Below are positions 17,347 through 24,823 of a DNA stretch of 64,000 nt, one piece after another; position 1 is the stretch's first letter, and every line of letters begins with the position of its first letter. The DNA comes from UBA1550 sp049294435 (lineage in GTDB: Bacteria; Patescibacteriota; Minisyncoccia; Phycocordibacterales; UBA1550). The notes under the pieces are model-generated. The model saw only the letters and a list, made by a program, of their open reading frames with translations. It was not told where the DNA came from and ran no database searches. A program made the position numbers and the translations under genes. The DNA lies in NCBI GenBank assembly GCA_049294435.1, contig JBAQCU010000020.1, positions 61,311 through 125,310 on the forward strand, in the 5' to 3' direction.

Positions 17347-17557
17347 CTTAGTGAGTGGGGCGAACTTAGTAAAACTACACCCTGTTAAATACGATTTGAG
17401 GGCGCCCTCAAATCGTGATTGCAAATTCACTTTTGAGTGTCCGATGGACATCGTATTGTTGTTTTGTAATTTTTTCATAAGGTGTGTTTCGGCTTGCTAA
17501 TTTGAAATCATTTAACTGGGCTTGAAAATTATAATCGCTTCGCTCTTTAATTTTCTA
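17347..17557 (-). repeat. Structured ribosomal-operon element, copy C (rpsK-rpsD spacer)
   Basis: Begins at the rpsK TAG (TAGAAAATTAAAGAG), keeps CCCAGTTAAATG, ATTTCAAATT and TATTTAACAGGG, but its side hairpin is ACGATTTGAGGGC/GCCCTCAAATCGT in place of GCGATTT/AAATCGC. Both sides of the helix changed together: the closing G:C became A:T and the stem grew longer. The central region differs strongly but keeps ACACACCTTATG. It ends at the rpsD leader. Confidence 0.75.
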
Positions 17558-17989
17558 AATTCTACGTGGCTTCTTTGGCTTTGGACCATTGTGAGGAACA
17601 GGTGTTACGTCGCGAATTGATGAAATATCAATTCCTTTTGAGTTCACGGCGCGAATTGAACTCTCGCGACCTGCACCAACGCCTTTTACGACCACATCAA
17701 CCGACTTCATACCAATCATCGCTGCCTTTTCGCCAACGAGCTCGCCAACCTTTGCGGCTGCAAAAGGAGTACCCTTTTTTGCCCCCTTGAAACCTAGCGA
17801 GCCAGACGATGACCACACGAGTGCGTTGCCAGTCTTGTCGGCAAGAAGAACTTTTGTGTTGTTGTATGTAGACTGAACATAAAGAGTCCCTTCAACGTGC
17901 TTCTTTTTTGCTCCGCGAGAAAGAGCGCGGGATACCAATCCCTGGTCAACACTCTGTCCTTCTTTTTTGATAATTCGTTTTTTGCCCAT
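17555..17989 (-). CDS. rpsK: 30S ribosomal protein S11
   Basis: 144 aa. YVQSTYNNTKVLLADKTGN, SSSGSLGFKGAKKGTPFAA and the conserved end DVTPVPHNGPKPKKPRRI identify S11, which lies on the 30S platform near the mRNA exit. The N-terminal ~30 residues are basic and variable. Its TAG is part of element copy C. Confidence 0.98.
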   Translation of the reverse strand: MGKKRIIKKEGQSVDQGLVSRALSRGAKKKHVEGTLYVQSTYNNTKVLLADKTGNALVWSSSGSLGFKGAKKGTPFAAAKVGELVGEKAAMIGMKSVDVVVKGVGAGRESSIRAVNSKGIDISSIRDVTPVPHNGPKPKKPRRI

Positions 17990-18074
17990 TGTATTAGTTT
18001 TATAAGGTTAATAAGTTTTTAGAAGTTTTAGAAGTTGATCTCTTATTTAACTTATTAAACTTATCTAACTTTGT

Positions 18075-18455
18075 TTACTTCTTGTCTGCCTTGCGTCGTC
18101 CTGAACCCATCGTTGTACGCTTGTTTCCGCGAACAGTGCGTGAATTTGTCTTTGTGCGCTGACCGCGAACAGGGAGCTTTTTTGCGTGACGGGTTCCGCG
18201 ATATGCTTTGATTTCTTTCAAACGTTTTACGTTTGTTGATATTTCACGTTTTAGGTCTCCTTCAAGTGTGAGCCCTTCAATAACTTTACGAATTTTTGCT
18301 TCGTCGTCTTGTGTTAAATCTTTGGCGCGCTTGCCGTGATCAATGCCGACTGTATCAAGGAGCTCCTTTGCGCGTGGACGACCAATACCGTACACTGAAG
18401 TGAGGCTTATCTCCAATCTTTTTTCATCTGGTATTGTAACTCCGAGGATTCGCAT
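18075..18455 (-). CDS. rpsM: 30S ribosomal protein S13
   Basis: 126 aa. MRILGVTIPDEKRLEISL, TSVYGIGRPRAKELL (the helix-hairpin-helix) and the basic C-terminus RGTRHAKKLPVRGQRTKTN identify S13, which contacts the 50S and P-site tRNA. The spacer to rpsK holds an inverted repeat around AATAAGTT/AACTTATT (about 18005-18055). Confidence 0.98.
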   Translation of the reverse strand: MRILGVTIPDEKRLEISLTSVYGIGRPRAKELLDTVGIDHGKRAKDLTQDDEAKIRKVIEGLTLEGDLKREISTNVKRLKEIKAYRGTRHAKKLPVRGQRTKTNSRTVRGNKRTTMGSGRRKADKK

Positions 18456-18496
18456 ATGATGTCTTTTAGTACTTAAAATAAATTAACTCTGTCTAT

Positions 18497-18610
18497 TTAG
18501 CCCTGACGCTGTTTATGACGAGGGTTTTCACAGATAACTCGAATACGGTCTCCGCGTTTGACCGTCTTGCATTTCACGCAGATTTTCTTTACTGATGCTC
18601 GTACTTTCAT
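18497..18610 (-). CDS. rpmJ: 50S ribosomal protein L36
   Basis: 37 aa. It reads MKVRASVKKICVKCKTVKRG and continues DRIRVICENPRHKQRQG. The CxxC...C...H pattern is the zinc-binding form of L36. First gene of the ribosomal operon, 42 nt before rpsM. A promoter lies about 115 nt upstream (18725-18753), leaving a leader with a strong inverted repeat. Confidence 0.95.
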   Translation of the reverse strand: MKVRASVKKICVKCKTVKRGDRIRVICENPRHKQRQG

Positions 18611-18635
18611 ACTAAATATTGAAATGGATTAGATA

Positions 18636-18699
18636 TTGCCGTAATTATTTCCTCGTTTCCCTTGAGTAAACAAATGAAATGATGAAATAATTACGGTAA
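18636..18699. repeat. Inverted repeat in the rpmJ leader
   Basis: TTGCCGTAATTATTTC (18636-18651) and GAAATAATTACGGTAA (18684-18699) form a 16-bp stem with one mismatch around a 32-nt loop. It lies in the 5' UTR of the ribosomal operon and could be a leader structure or a decayed miniature element. Confidence 0.6.
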
Positions 18700-18724
18700 C
18701 ATGCAAAAACAAAACAGTGAGGGT

Positions 18725-18753
18725 ATTATATCGCATTTAAAATAAAAATGCAA
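18725..18753 (-). promoter_or_regulatory. Promoter of rpmJ-rpsM-rpsK-rpsD-rpoA-rplQ-rplM-rpsI
   Basis: On the minus strand TTGCAT (18748-18753), a 17-nt spacer and a perfect TATAAT (18725-18730). It leaves an ~110-nt leader before rpmJ, longer than most here. Confidence 0.75.
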
Positions 18754-18777
18754 GGGCCATTACGGAGCATGCCCCAC

Positions 18778-18881
18778 AATTAACCTTTGACCCCCGCCTT
18801 GCGGACATTTGACAGGTCGCCGTTTGCAAAAAGCAAACGGCGTGACCCTTGTCAGTTGTTACATGTCAATTGTTAAATGTC
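18778..18881. repeat. AATTGAC repeats and GC hairpin after infA
   Basis: Directly after the infA stop come repeat words (GACATTTAACAATTGACATG, GACAAGGGTCAC on the minus strand) and a hairpin CGCCGTTTGC / GCAAACGGCG (about 18828-18852). No gene. The hairpin may stop infA transcripts, though no clear U-run follows. Confidence 0.5.
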
Positions 18882-19097
18882 TTAAAGGCGCTTGATAATT
18901 CTGCCCTTTCCGCCATATGGGTCCAGCTTCACCATTACTTTGTCCCCAATGAGAACTTTTATGCGATGCAAACGCATTTTCCCAGCCAGGTAGCAGATGA
19001 TGATTTTCCCATCAGCGAATTCTACCCTAAACATGGCGCTCGGTAGCGCCTCTATTACCTCTCCTTGTGTAAGTTCTTCTTTTTCTATTTCTGCCAT
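18882..19097 (-). CDS. infA: Translation initiation factor IF-1
   Basis: 71 aa, one S1/OB fold: GEVIEALPSAMFRVEFADG, AGKMRLHRIKVLIGD and VKLDPYGGKGRIIKRL are IF-1 signatures. It blocks the A site during initiation. The promoter TTGACG-N17-TATTAT (19110-19138) ends 12 nt before the ATG, so the leader is only about 5 nt. Confidence 0.96.
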   Translation of the reverse strand: MAEIEKEELTQGEVIEALPSAMFRVEFADGKIIICYLAGKMRLHRIKVLIGDKVMVKLDPYGGKGRIIKRL

Positions 19098-19109
19098 TTG
19101 TGAACGCTC

Positions 19110-19138
19110 ATAATACCAAAACTCCTAACAATCGTCAA
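19110..19138 (-). promoter_or_regulatory. infA promoter
   Basis: TTGACG (19133-19138), 17-nt spacer, TATTAT (19110-19115) on the minus strand, 12 nt before the infA ATG. Confidence 0.7.
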
Positions 19139-19147
19139 TGACACCAG

Positions 19148-20479
19148 TTATTTCGTGATTATTTTTACAATAATTTTTGCTGGATCAGTTGGAAATGCCT
19201 TCTTCCAAATGGGGCGAATTATCACATTTACACCTCCAATATTAATTTGTTTCTTAGTTATCTCATTAATGTCCTTTTTATTCTTCCCAGCAAAATCTTC
19301 GCTTATTTTTTTTGAGTCAATCTTCCCGACAAAGTCCGCCTTTCCAGTCAGATGAAAACGTATTGTTTCAAGATCTGAAAGAATAATATTGTTTACCTCC
19401 TCAACAAACTTAAAATCAAGCGCTGATATATTTGTAATTACAAATGGATTTTCTCTATCCTCTAAGGGTAAAAGTTCCGCTATTTTTTTTGTAAGCTCTG
19501 CAGTGTCAAAAAAGAAGACGGATACAGTTGCGCGCATTGAAACGGTTGAGGGGTGATCAAAATTTTGTGGAACTTCCTCAAATCTTACAATCATACTACC
19601 AGGGAAAAACGAAACCTCTGTAGGAATTTGCGCGCGCGCTTTTTCAACTGCAATCTTTTTTAAGTCCTGCTTAAGTTCTTCCTGTGCCAGCACTATCGCC
19701 TCATCCGAAGGAACTTTTTTAACTTCTGAAAAACCACCTGTTATTGGCGAATAAGGCTTCGAACTTGCTGTGAATTTTGTATAACGAGGGTCCCCTTTAA
19801 AACCTGGAATAGTGAAGTTTGTGTTTCCAATATTATAATCCTTGCCTACAGTATCTGCGTACACCACAACCTCTATGGCGCCCGGATTAGTAACCTTTCC
19901 ACCTGAAACTTTTGCTCCTGGAACAACAACGGATTCATCAATACGAAAAATCTTATGTGTAACATCGTCTTCAAGGCGTGTATTTTTAATTAACCGTTGA
20001 CTATCAGCACTGTACTTATTATAGATTGTTACTACGCCAGAAGCCTTCTTTTGAATCTTTTTTTCTATTGTTGCTGGAACTTCTTTTGCCTTTTCTTCTG
20101 TGAGGCTCGTAAAATGGAATACTAATTCGTCTTCGTTTTCGTCAACTGTAGCGGTAAACTTATTATCAATTTGCACACCTCGCGTGATTGGCGTTACCTC
20201 TATCGTCGCCATAGCAAAGTAATTTGCTAAAAAAAACCCAGCTGTCAACAAAAGCGCAAAAAGTAGGGCAAAGAGAACGCCTTTGCCAGCGCCACGACCT
20301 TTTTGCTGTTCCAAGTTCTTTTTCCGAGGCTTCTCAAAAAAAGGGTTCTTACCAATGCGGTCGCCATCGTCGTCTCTTGTTGGTGCCAAATATTGTTCAG
20401 GTGTTGTTTGCGGACGACGAATAACATCGTTCTTAGGTACTGTTAAGTCTTTCGTTGGTTTTCTAATAATGTCTTCCAT
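19148..20479 (-). CDS. Baseplate J-like domain membrane protein
   Basis: 443 aa. A cytoplasmic proline/charge-rich N-terminus (about 1-70) is followed by one membrane segment (VLFALLFALLLTAGFFLANY). The extracytoplasmic part shows ASGVVTIYNKYS, FRIDESVVVPGA, EVVVYADTVGKDYNIG and FTIPGFKGD, which match the baseplate J/gp47-like domain common in CPR envelope proteins. The role is unknown; an envelope or pilus-associated structure is a guess. It follows the PilM/FtsA-like gene by 2 nt, so the two likely act together. Confidence 0.7.
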   Translation of the reverse strand: MEDIIRKPTKDLTVPKNDVIRRPQTTPEQYLAPTRDDDGDRIGKNPFFEKPRKKNLEQQKGRGAGKGVLFALLFALLLTAGFFLANYFAMATIEVTPITRGVQIDNKFTATVDENEDELVFHFTSLTEEKAKEVPATIEKKIQKKASGVVTIYNKYSADSQRLIKNTRLEDDVTHKIFRIDESVVVPGAKVSGGKVTNPGAIEVVVYADTVGKDYNIGNTNFTIPGFKGDPRYTKFTASSKPYSPITGGFSEVKKVPSDEAIVLAQEELKQDLKKIAVEKARAQIPTEVSFFPGSMIVRFEEVPQNFDHPSTVSMRATVSVFFFDTAELTKKIAELLPLEDRENPFVITNISALDFKFVEEVNNIILSDLETIRFHLTGKADFVGKIDSKKISEDFAGKNKKDINEITKKQINIGGVNVIIRPIWKKAFPTDPAKIIVKIITK

Positions 20480-20481
20480 AT

Positions 20482-21666
20482 TTATGCATGTTGTTTAAGG
20501 AGTTTCTCCGCAAGAAGCACTTCTACTACAACGAATGGGTCTCGAGCTACTTCTGTGTCAAACAAAACAAATTTTGAAACAATATGCTGATCTAGGTATT
20601 GTACATCTAATTCGGCACCAGTCAAAAGCTCCGATTTTAACTTTGCAACAACATTCATAAAAAATGCTGAAATATCAGAGTCCGTTGTAAAAAAGATTTT
20701 GTGCGGGGTTATGCTGTTTCCCGAAAAAGTCATGATCGCTTTTTCAAACCTTGCAAGCCACTCCTTCTCAGCCTGAGCTACTATCCATGCAACTTCTTTC
20801 TGCCTCACAGCATCAAGCTCCTCGCGAAGAAACATCTCAAAAAGTGTTGTTGCCTCTTCATGCACAGTGCGCAAACGCGCGGAAATTTCGCGAATAAAAA
20901 AATTCTTTCCACGAGGAAAAGAAACTGTGCGTGCAAGTAAGTCGTTTTCCACACGCGACACGTCTGTAGCCTCCCCAGTAATGTCCAAAAAAAGAAAATT
21001 CTTTTCTGTTGGAAAAATATCTCGTATCGCGCTAAATGCAGCCACGGGGAACGCCCCAAAATGCACAGATTTAGCGTGAAAAAAATTATTTATTTTTCGC
21101 TCAATGCTTTGGATAACCTTAGCAGATGAAACTCCGACTGTCACAGTCATTTCCATACGTGAAGTTTTTTGTTTGTATGGATTCTTTATTTCATACCCAT
21201 TCAATTTAATCTGGATGATTTTCTTTTCAATGATTCTTACATCATCTGGTGGAAGAGTGGCTTTAAGTTCGTTTTTTAATTTTAAAATATCCTCATCAAT
21301 AAATTTTTCAAGTGAACGCTCGGAAACTTCAAACTCCTCATTTTTGATAATTTTTAGCTCGCGCGTTTTCAAAATAAACCATGGTGATGAAAGAGTGCAA
21401 AAAAAATGTTTAGGATTCCCCGTTGTCTTCGTCTTCTCTTGTAGATCTTTCAATACTTTGTCTAACGCTTTATTCATTGAAAGCAGGAAACGAGCGGATG
21501 AAAGAACTTCCTGAAAAGAAATGTCTTCGCGGATACTGGCTATAATCTTAGGTATCTCTCCCTTTTCAATTTTAACTAATGCGGCGCCAACGCTCGCGGA
21601 ACCAATATCAACAATGAGCGTGAGCGTTTCGTTTTGTTTTTGTCCTCCAAATAAAGAAAAAGTCAT
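20482..21666 (-). CDS. Actin-like ATPase of the PilM/FtsA type
   Basis: 394 aa from MTFSLFGGQKQN. TLTLIVDIGSASVGAALVKI is the phosphate-1 loop of the actin/Hsp70 fold, and FLFLDITGEATDVSRV the second phosphate loop. It resembles PilM/FtsA-like proteins that sit on the inner face of the membrane. The promoter TTGAAT-N18-TACAAT (21676-21705) ends 9 nt before this ATG. The 13-codon longer frame from 21705 overlaps the promoter and is rejected. It pairs with the membrane gene downstream. Confidence 0.7.
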   Translation of the reverse strand: MTFSLFGGQKQNETLTLIVDIGSASVGAALVKIEKGEIPKIIASIREDISFQEVLSSARFLLSMNKALDKVLKDLQEKTKTTGNPKHFFCTLSSPWFILKTRELKIIKNEEFEVSERSLEKFIDEDILKLKNELKATLPPDDVRIIEKKIIQIKLNGYEIKNPYKQKTSRMEMTVTVGVSSAKVIQSIERKINNFFHAKSVHFGAFPVAAFSAIRDIFPTEKNFLFLDITGEATDVSRVENDLLARTVSFPRGKNFFIREISARLRTVHEEATTLFEMFLREELDAVRQKEVAWIVAQAEKEWLARFEKAIMTFSGNSITPHKIFFTTDSDISAFFMNVVAKLKSELLTGAELDVQYLDQHIVSKFVLFDTEVARDPFVVVEVLLAEKLLKQHA

Positions 21667-21675
21667 CGTATAATT

Positions 21676-21705
21676 ATTGTACCATGCGCAGGCTATAAGA
21701 TTCAA
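21676..21705 (-). promoter_or_regulatory. Promoter of the PilM-like/baseplate-J-like pair
   Basis: TTGAAT (21700-21705), 18-nt spacer, TACAAT (21676-21681), 9 nt from the ATG: a nearly leaderless transcript. Confidence 0.65.
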
Positions 21706-21720
21706 TCGTATAAAAACAAA

Positions 21721-21756
21721 AAAACACCGAGCGTAATGATTGCGCTCGGTGTTTTT
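21721..21756 (-). terminator. rpsP terminator
   Basis: ACACCGAGCG / CGCTCGGTGT with A- and T-runs on both sides; it can work in either direction. It lies 12 nt past the rpsP stop. Confidence 0.85.
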
Positions 21757-21767
21757 TTGTTTTGAAA

Positions 21768-22226
21768 TTACTCTGCTTTTGGAGTCTCTGTTGTTGATTC
21801 AGGAGATACTTCTTCTGTAGCTTCAGCTGTCACTTCAGATTGATCTTCTGCGACTACTTCTTCTGCAACTTCAGCTACAGGAGTTTCGGTTTCAACTGCA
21901 ACTGGTGCTTTTGCTTCTACTTTAGGAGCCTCCCCTGCCTTTTCCTTTACAATAGGAGTCTTCCTTCCCAAAACGTTTATCTTCTTCCCTGTAACTGCCT
22001 TGAGGTCAATGAGGAGATTATGCACTGTGCCTGATGCTTTTGCGCCTACCGACATCCAGTACTTTGTGCGGTCAAGATTAATAATTGGTTTGCCCATGCG
22101 CGCATTGTATGAACCAAGAACCTCGATAAAGTTTCCAGTCTTTGGCTTCAATTTTGAATCTGCGACGATGACGCGGAATGATGGGTCATTCTTGCGGCCA
22201 ACGCGCTGTAATCTGATGTTTAACAT
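21768..22226 (-). CDS. rpsP: 30S ribosomal protein S16 with acidic tail
   Basis: 152 aa from MLNIRLQRVGRKNDPSFRVI. FIEVLGSYNARMGKPIINLD and YWMSVGAKASGTVHNLL complete the S16 domain (about 80 residues). The rest is an Ala/Glu/Pro-rich extension (KVEAKAPVAVETETPVAEVA), far longer than E. coli S16. The upstream 12 codons are excluded because a -10 box TAGGAT lies 7 nt before this ATG. Confidence 0.93.
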   Translation of the reverse strand: MLNIRLQRVGRKNDPSFRVIVADSKLKPKTGNFIEVLGSYNARMGKPIINLDRTKYWMSVGAKASGTVHNLLIDLKAVTGKKINVLGRKTPIVKEKAGEAPKVEAKAPVAVETETPVAEVAEEVVAEDQSEVTAEATEEVSPESTTETPKAE

Positions 22227-22233
22227 GAAGAGC

Positions 22234-22285
22234 ATCCTATCAAAAAGCCCAGAAACAGTCAAGCATCTGACTGTTTCGGGGCTTT
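22234..22285 (-). promoter_or_regulatory. rpsP promoter inside a hairpin
   Basis: Minus strand: AAAGCCC(C)GAAACAGTCA / TGACTGTTTC(T)GGGCTTT forms a strong stem (22244-22285) followed by TTTTGATAGGAT. The 3' arm holds TTGACT (22257-22262), and 17 nt later TAGGAT (22234-22239) lies 7 nt from the rpsP ATG. The -35 box is thus within a terminator-like hairpin, which could insulate or attenuate the promoter. Confidence 0.6.
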
Positions 22286-22390
22286 ACAACTGACCGCCAA
22301 CATTTAACAATTGACCAGAAAAAACGAATTGCATATAGTTCAACTGTCTCAGATGTCACCTGTCAAATGTTCCCCAATTGTGCTATCTTA

Positions 22391-24427
22391 ATGAACAATA
22401 TGACAGATAAAAAACAACTTGAATCAGCAGATTCACGTCTTGGGCGCTCCGGCAACTTTGTTGAAGGTGTTATTACCACAACGGCAAAGGGTTTCGGCTT
22501 TGTTTCTGTTGGCGAAGATAGTCCACGAGAAAACGACATTAAAATTGAGGCGGGGTTTCTCAATACCGCACTCCCACGCGACCGTGTAAAGGTGAGACTC
22601 AATGCCAAAATAAGCGACATACAACAGACTGGCGAGGTGGTTGAGGTACTTGCGCGCGCTAAGAACACTTTTGTTGGAACAATAGAGCAAGACAGTACGA
22701 CAACTTACTTAATTCCTCAAGACACGCGTATTTATGTTGACTTTCTTATTCCAAACCCACCGCACGAGGAAGAACTCAATGGCAAAAAAGTACTCGTACG
22801 ACTTTCAGGCTGGACAGACCCAAAGAAAAATCCTACGGCGGAGATTATTGAGGTTCTCGGTCAGGCTGGAGACAATGAAACAGAGATCCGCGCTATAGTC
22901 CTCGACAAAGGTCTCCAAATGGAGCTCCCAGATGAAATTCACCGCGAAGCTGACGCACTCAAGGCCAAGGCTCCAGCGTTCATCGCAGATGAAGCAAAGA
23001 AGCGACGCGACTTCCGCAAGGTAACAACTTTTACCATCGACCCTGTAGACGCAAAGGATTTTGACGATGCTATTTCTATACAAACACTTCCGAGCGGCGA
23101 CATCGAAATTGGTGTACATATTGCAGATGTGTCTGCATACGTAAAGCCACACGCGGCAATAGACGAAGAAGCTCGCCGTCGCGCAACATCTATATACTTA
23201 GTGGACCGTGTTGTACCAATGTTCCCTGAGGTTCTTTCAAACGACCTTTGTAGTTTGAACGAAAAAGAAGACAAGCTTGTTTTTTCAGCTGTGTTTACAT
23301 TCGCGCCAGATACTGCAAGCAACCCAACATCAAAAGTAACTGTGGAGGACGCATGGTTCGGACGCGCAATCATCAACTCGGCGAAGCGTTTTACATACGA
23401 GAACGCGCAAGAAATTCTCGATAATGGCAAAGGACTTTTTTATGATGAACTGAATACTCTCAATCTCATCGCAAAAAAATTGGTAGTACAGGACAGAACA
23501 GAAGGCGCAATTTCCTTTGAACACGAGGAAGTGCGTTTTGAGTTGGACGAAAACAAAAAGCCTATTCGCGTGTACACAAAAAAGTTTCAAGATACTAACA
23601 AGCTCGTTGAAATGTTTATGTTGCTCGCAAACAAAAAAGTTGCGGAATACGTTTCTTTAAAATTGAGTAACATTCAAGGAAAAACTGCTCACCCCGACCA
23701 CGAGGGAGATCTCTTTGTGTACCGCGTGCACGACGAGCCCAAAACAGAACGCCTTGTTGAGCTCTCAAAATTTGTCGCAGGACTTGGCTACAAGCTCCCT
23801 ATCAAGGAAGGGCGTGTTTCATCCTCTGATATAAATAAATTCCTCGAACAGATAAAGGGCAAGCCTGAGGAAAATATGTTGAACACCGCAACCATTCGCA
23901 CAATGGCTAAAGCGATTTATTCCACACACAACATCGGGCACTACGGTCTTGCTTACGAGCACTACACTCACTTCACATCCCCTATTCGCCGTTATCCAGA
24001 CGTAATGGTACATCGCATTCTCGCCCACTTCCTCGCTGATGAAAAGGTGACTAAAGAGGAGATGGAGGAATACCGTAAACTCGCCTCTCACTCATCAGAA
24101 ATGGAAAAGGCCGCGTCAGATGCCGAAAGAGCTTCTATCAAATTTAAACAGGCTGAGTATATGAGCGTGCGCGTGGGCAAGGAGTTTAACGGCACAATTT
24201 CGGGAGTTGCTGAGTGGGGTGTATTTGTGGAAGAAGATGAGACCAAGTGTGAAGGCCTCATTCGCATTTCTGATTTGGGTAATGACTACTATATTTTTGA
24301 AAGAGACAAATATCGCATTGTTGGCAGGCAAGGAAAGGAAAAATTCCAACTTGGCGATAAAATAAAGTTCCGCGTAAAAGAAGTTGATTTGGAAAAGAAG
24401 AGCATTGACTACGAACTGGTGAGGTAG
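22391..24427 (+). CDS. rnr: Ribonuclease R (RNase II/R family)
   Basis: About 678 aa from MNNMTDKKQ. An N-terminal cold-shock-like OB (GVITTTAKGFGFVSVGED) precedes the RNB catalytic core with DPVDAKDFDDAISI (the metal-binding aspartates), HIADVSAYVKP and HFTSPIRRYPDVMVHRI, then a C-terminal S1 domain. It degrades structured RNA 3' to 5'. A longer frame from 22367 is not preferred; MTDKK at 22400 is an alternative start. A TATCTT just upstream suggests a very short leader. Monocistronic with its own terminator. Confidence 0.95.
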   Translation: MNNMTDKKQLESADSRLGRSGNFVEGVITTTAKGFGFVSVGEDSPRENDIKIEAGFLNTALPRDRVKVRLNAKISDIQQTGEVVEVLARAKNTFVGTIEQDSTTTYLIPQDTRIYVDFLIPNPPHEEELNGKKVLVRLSGWTDPKKNPTAEIIEVLGQAGDNETEIRAIVLDKGLQMELPDEIHREADALKAKAPAFIADEAKKRRDFRKVTTFTIDPVDAKDFDDAISIQTLPSGDIEIGVHIADVSAYVKPHAAIDEEARRRATSIYLVDRVVPMFPEVLSNDLCSLNEKEDKLVFSAVFTFAPDTASNPTSKVTVEDAWFGRAIINSAKRFTYENAQEILDNGKGLFYDELNTLNLIAKKLVVQDRTEGAISFEHEEVRFELDENKKPIRVYTKKFQDTNKLVEMFMLLANKKVAEYVSLKLSNIQGKTAHPDHEGDLFVYRVHDEPKTERLVELSKFVAGLGYKLPIKEGRVSSSDINKFLEQIKGKPEENMLNTATIRTMAKAIYSTHNIGHYGLAYEHYTHFTSPIRRYPDVMVHRILAHFLADEKVTKEEMEEYRKLASHSSEMEKAASDAERASIKFKQAEYMSVRVGKEFNGTISGVAEWGVFVEEDETKCEGLIRISDLGNDYYIFERDKYRIVGRQGKEKFQLGDKIKFRVKEVDLEKKSIDYELVR

Positions 24428-24439
24428 ATCAAAAAATAG

Positions 24440-24470
24440 CCCCCGCAACGTAAACGTTGCGGGGGTTTTT
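24440..24470 (+). terminator. rnr terminator
   Basis: CCCCCGCAACG-TAAA-CGTTGCGGGGG followed by TTTTT, 12 nt after the stop. Confidence 0.92.
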
Positions 24471-24486
24471 ACTTAGGCTTTTTGAC

Positions 24487-24765
24487 CTAATAATAATCAT
24501 TGCGAATATGAAACTCGCATGCCCAAAAGAAAAACATTAGCCAAAATGCGATTGCCCATATTGTTGCAGTACTATGTCCGCTTTCCTCTGTAGACAAAAC
24601 TGTGCCATAAACCGCAAGCGTTCCTATCACAATTCCGATTGGGACCTGTAGCACTCGTAACGGATGCAACTTATTCCACCACCGCAGTTTCTTTTCTGGT
24701 GGTTGGCGAAACTTATCCAGAGAAATTACTTTTGACTGGTCGCAACAACCGATTCCCTTACTCAT
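24487..24765 (-). CDS. Small two-helix membrane protein
   Basis: 92 aa from MSKGIGCCDQSKVISL, with AAGGAG 8 nt before the ATG. Two membrane segments (VLQVPIGIVIGTLAVYGTVL and ATIWAIAFWLMFFFWACEF) follow a basic N-terminal part. Not recognised. It belongs to a set of isolated small genes with strong ribosome sites, unlike the neighbouring smc. Confidence 0.65.
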   Translation of the reverse strand: MSKGIGCCDQSKVISLDKFRQPPEKKLRWWNKLHPLRVLQVPIGIVIGTLAVYGTVLSTEESGHSTATIWAIAFWLMFFFWACEFHIRNDYY

Positions 24766-24823
24766 TATTTTCTCCTTAAAAATTGTAAAAAGTATAACTT
24801 TAGCAAGTATACCACAAATTGAG

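Noticed and set aside
22391..24427. Several minus-strand frames of 85-163 aa within rnr
   Set aside because: Shadows of a long conserved gene with normal codon pattern on the plus strand.
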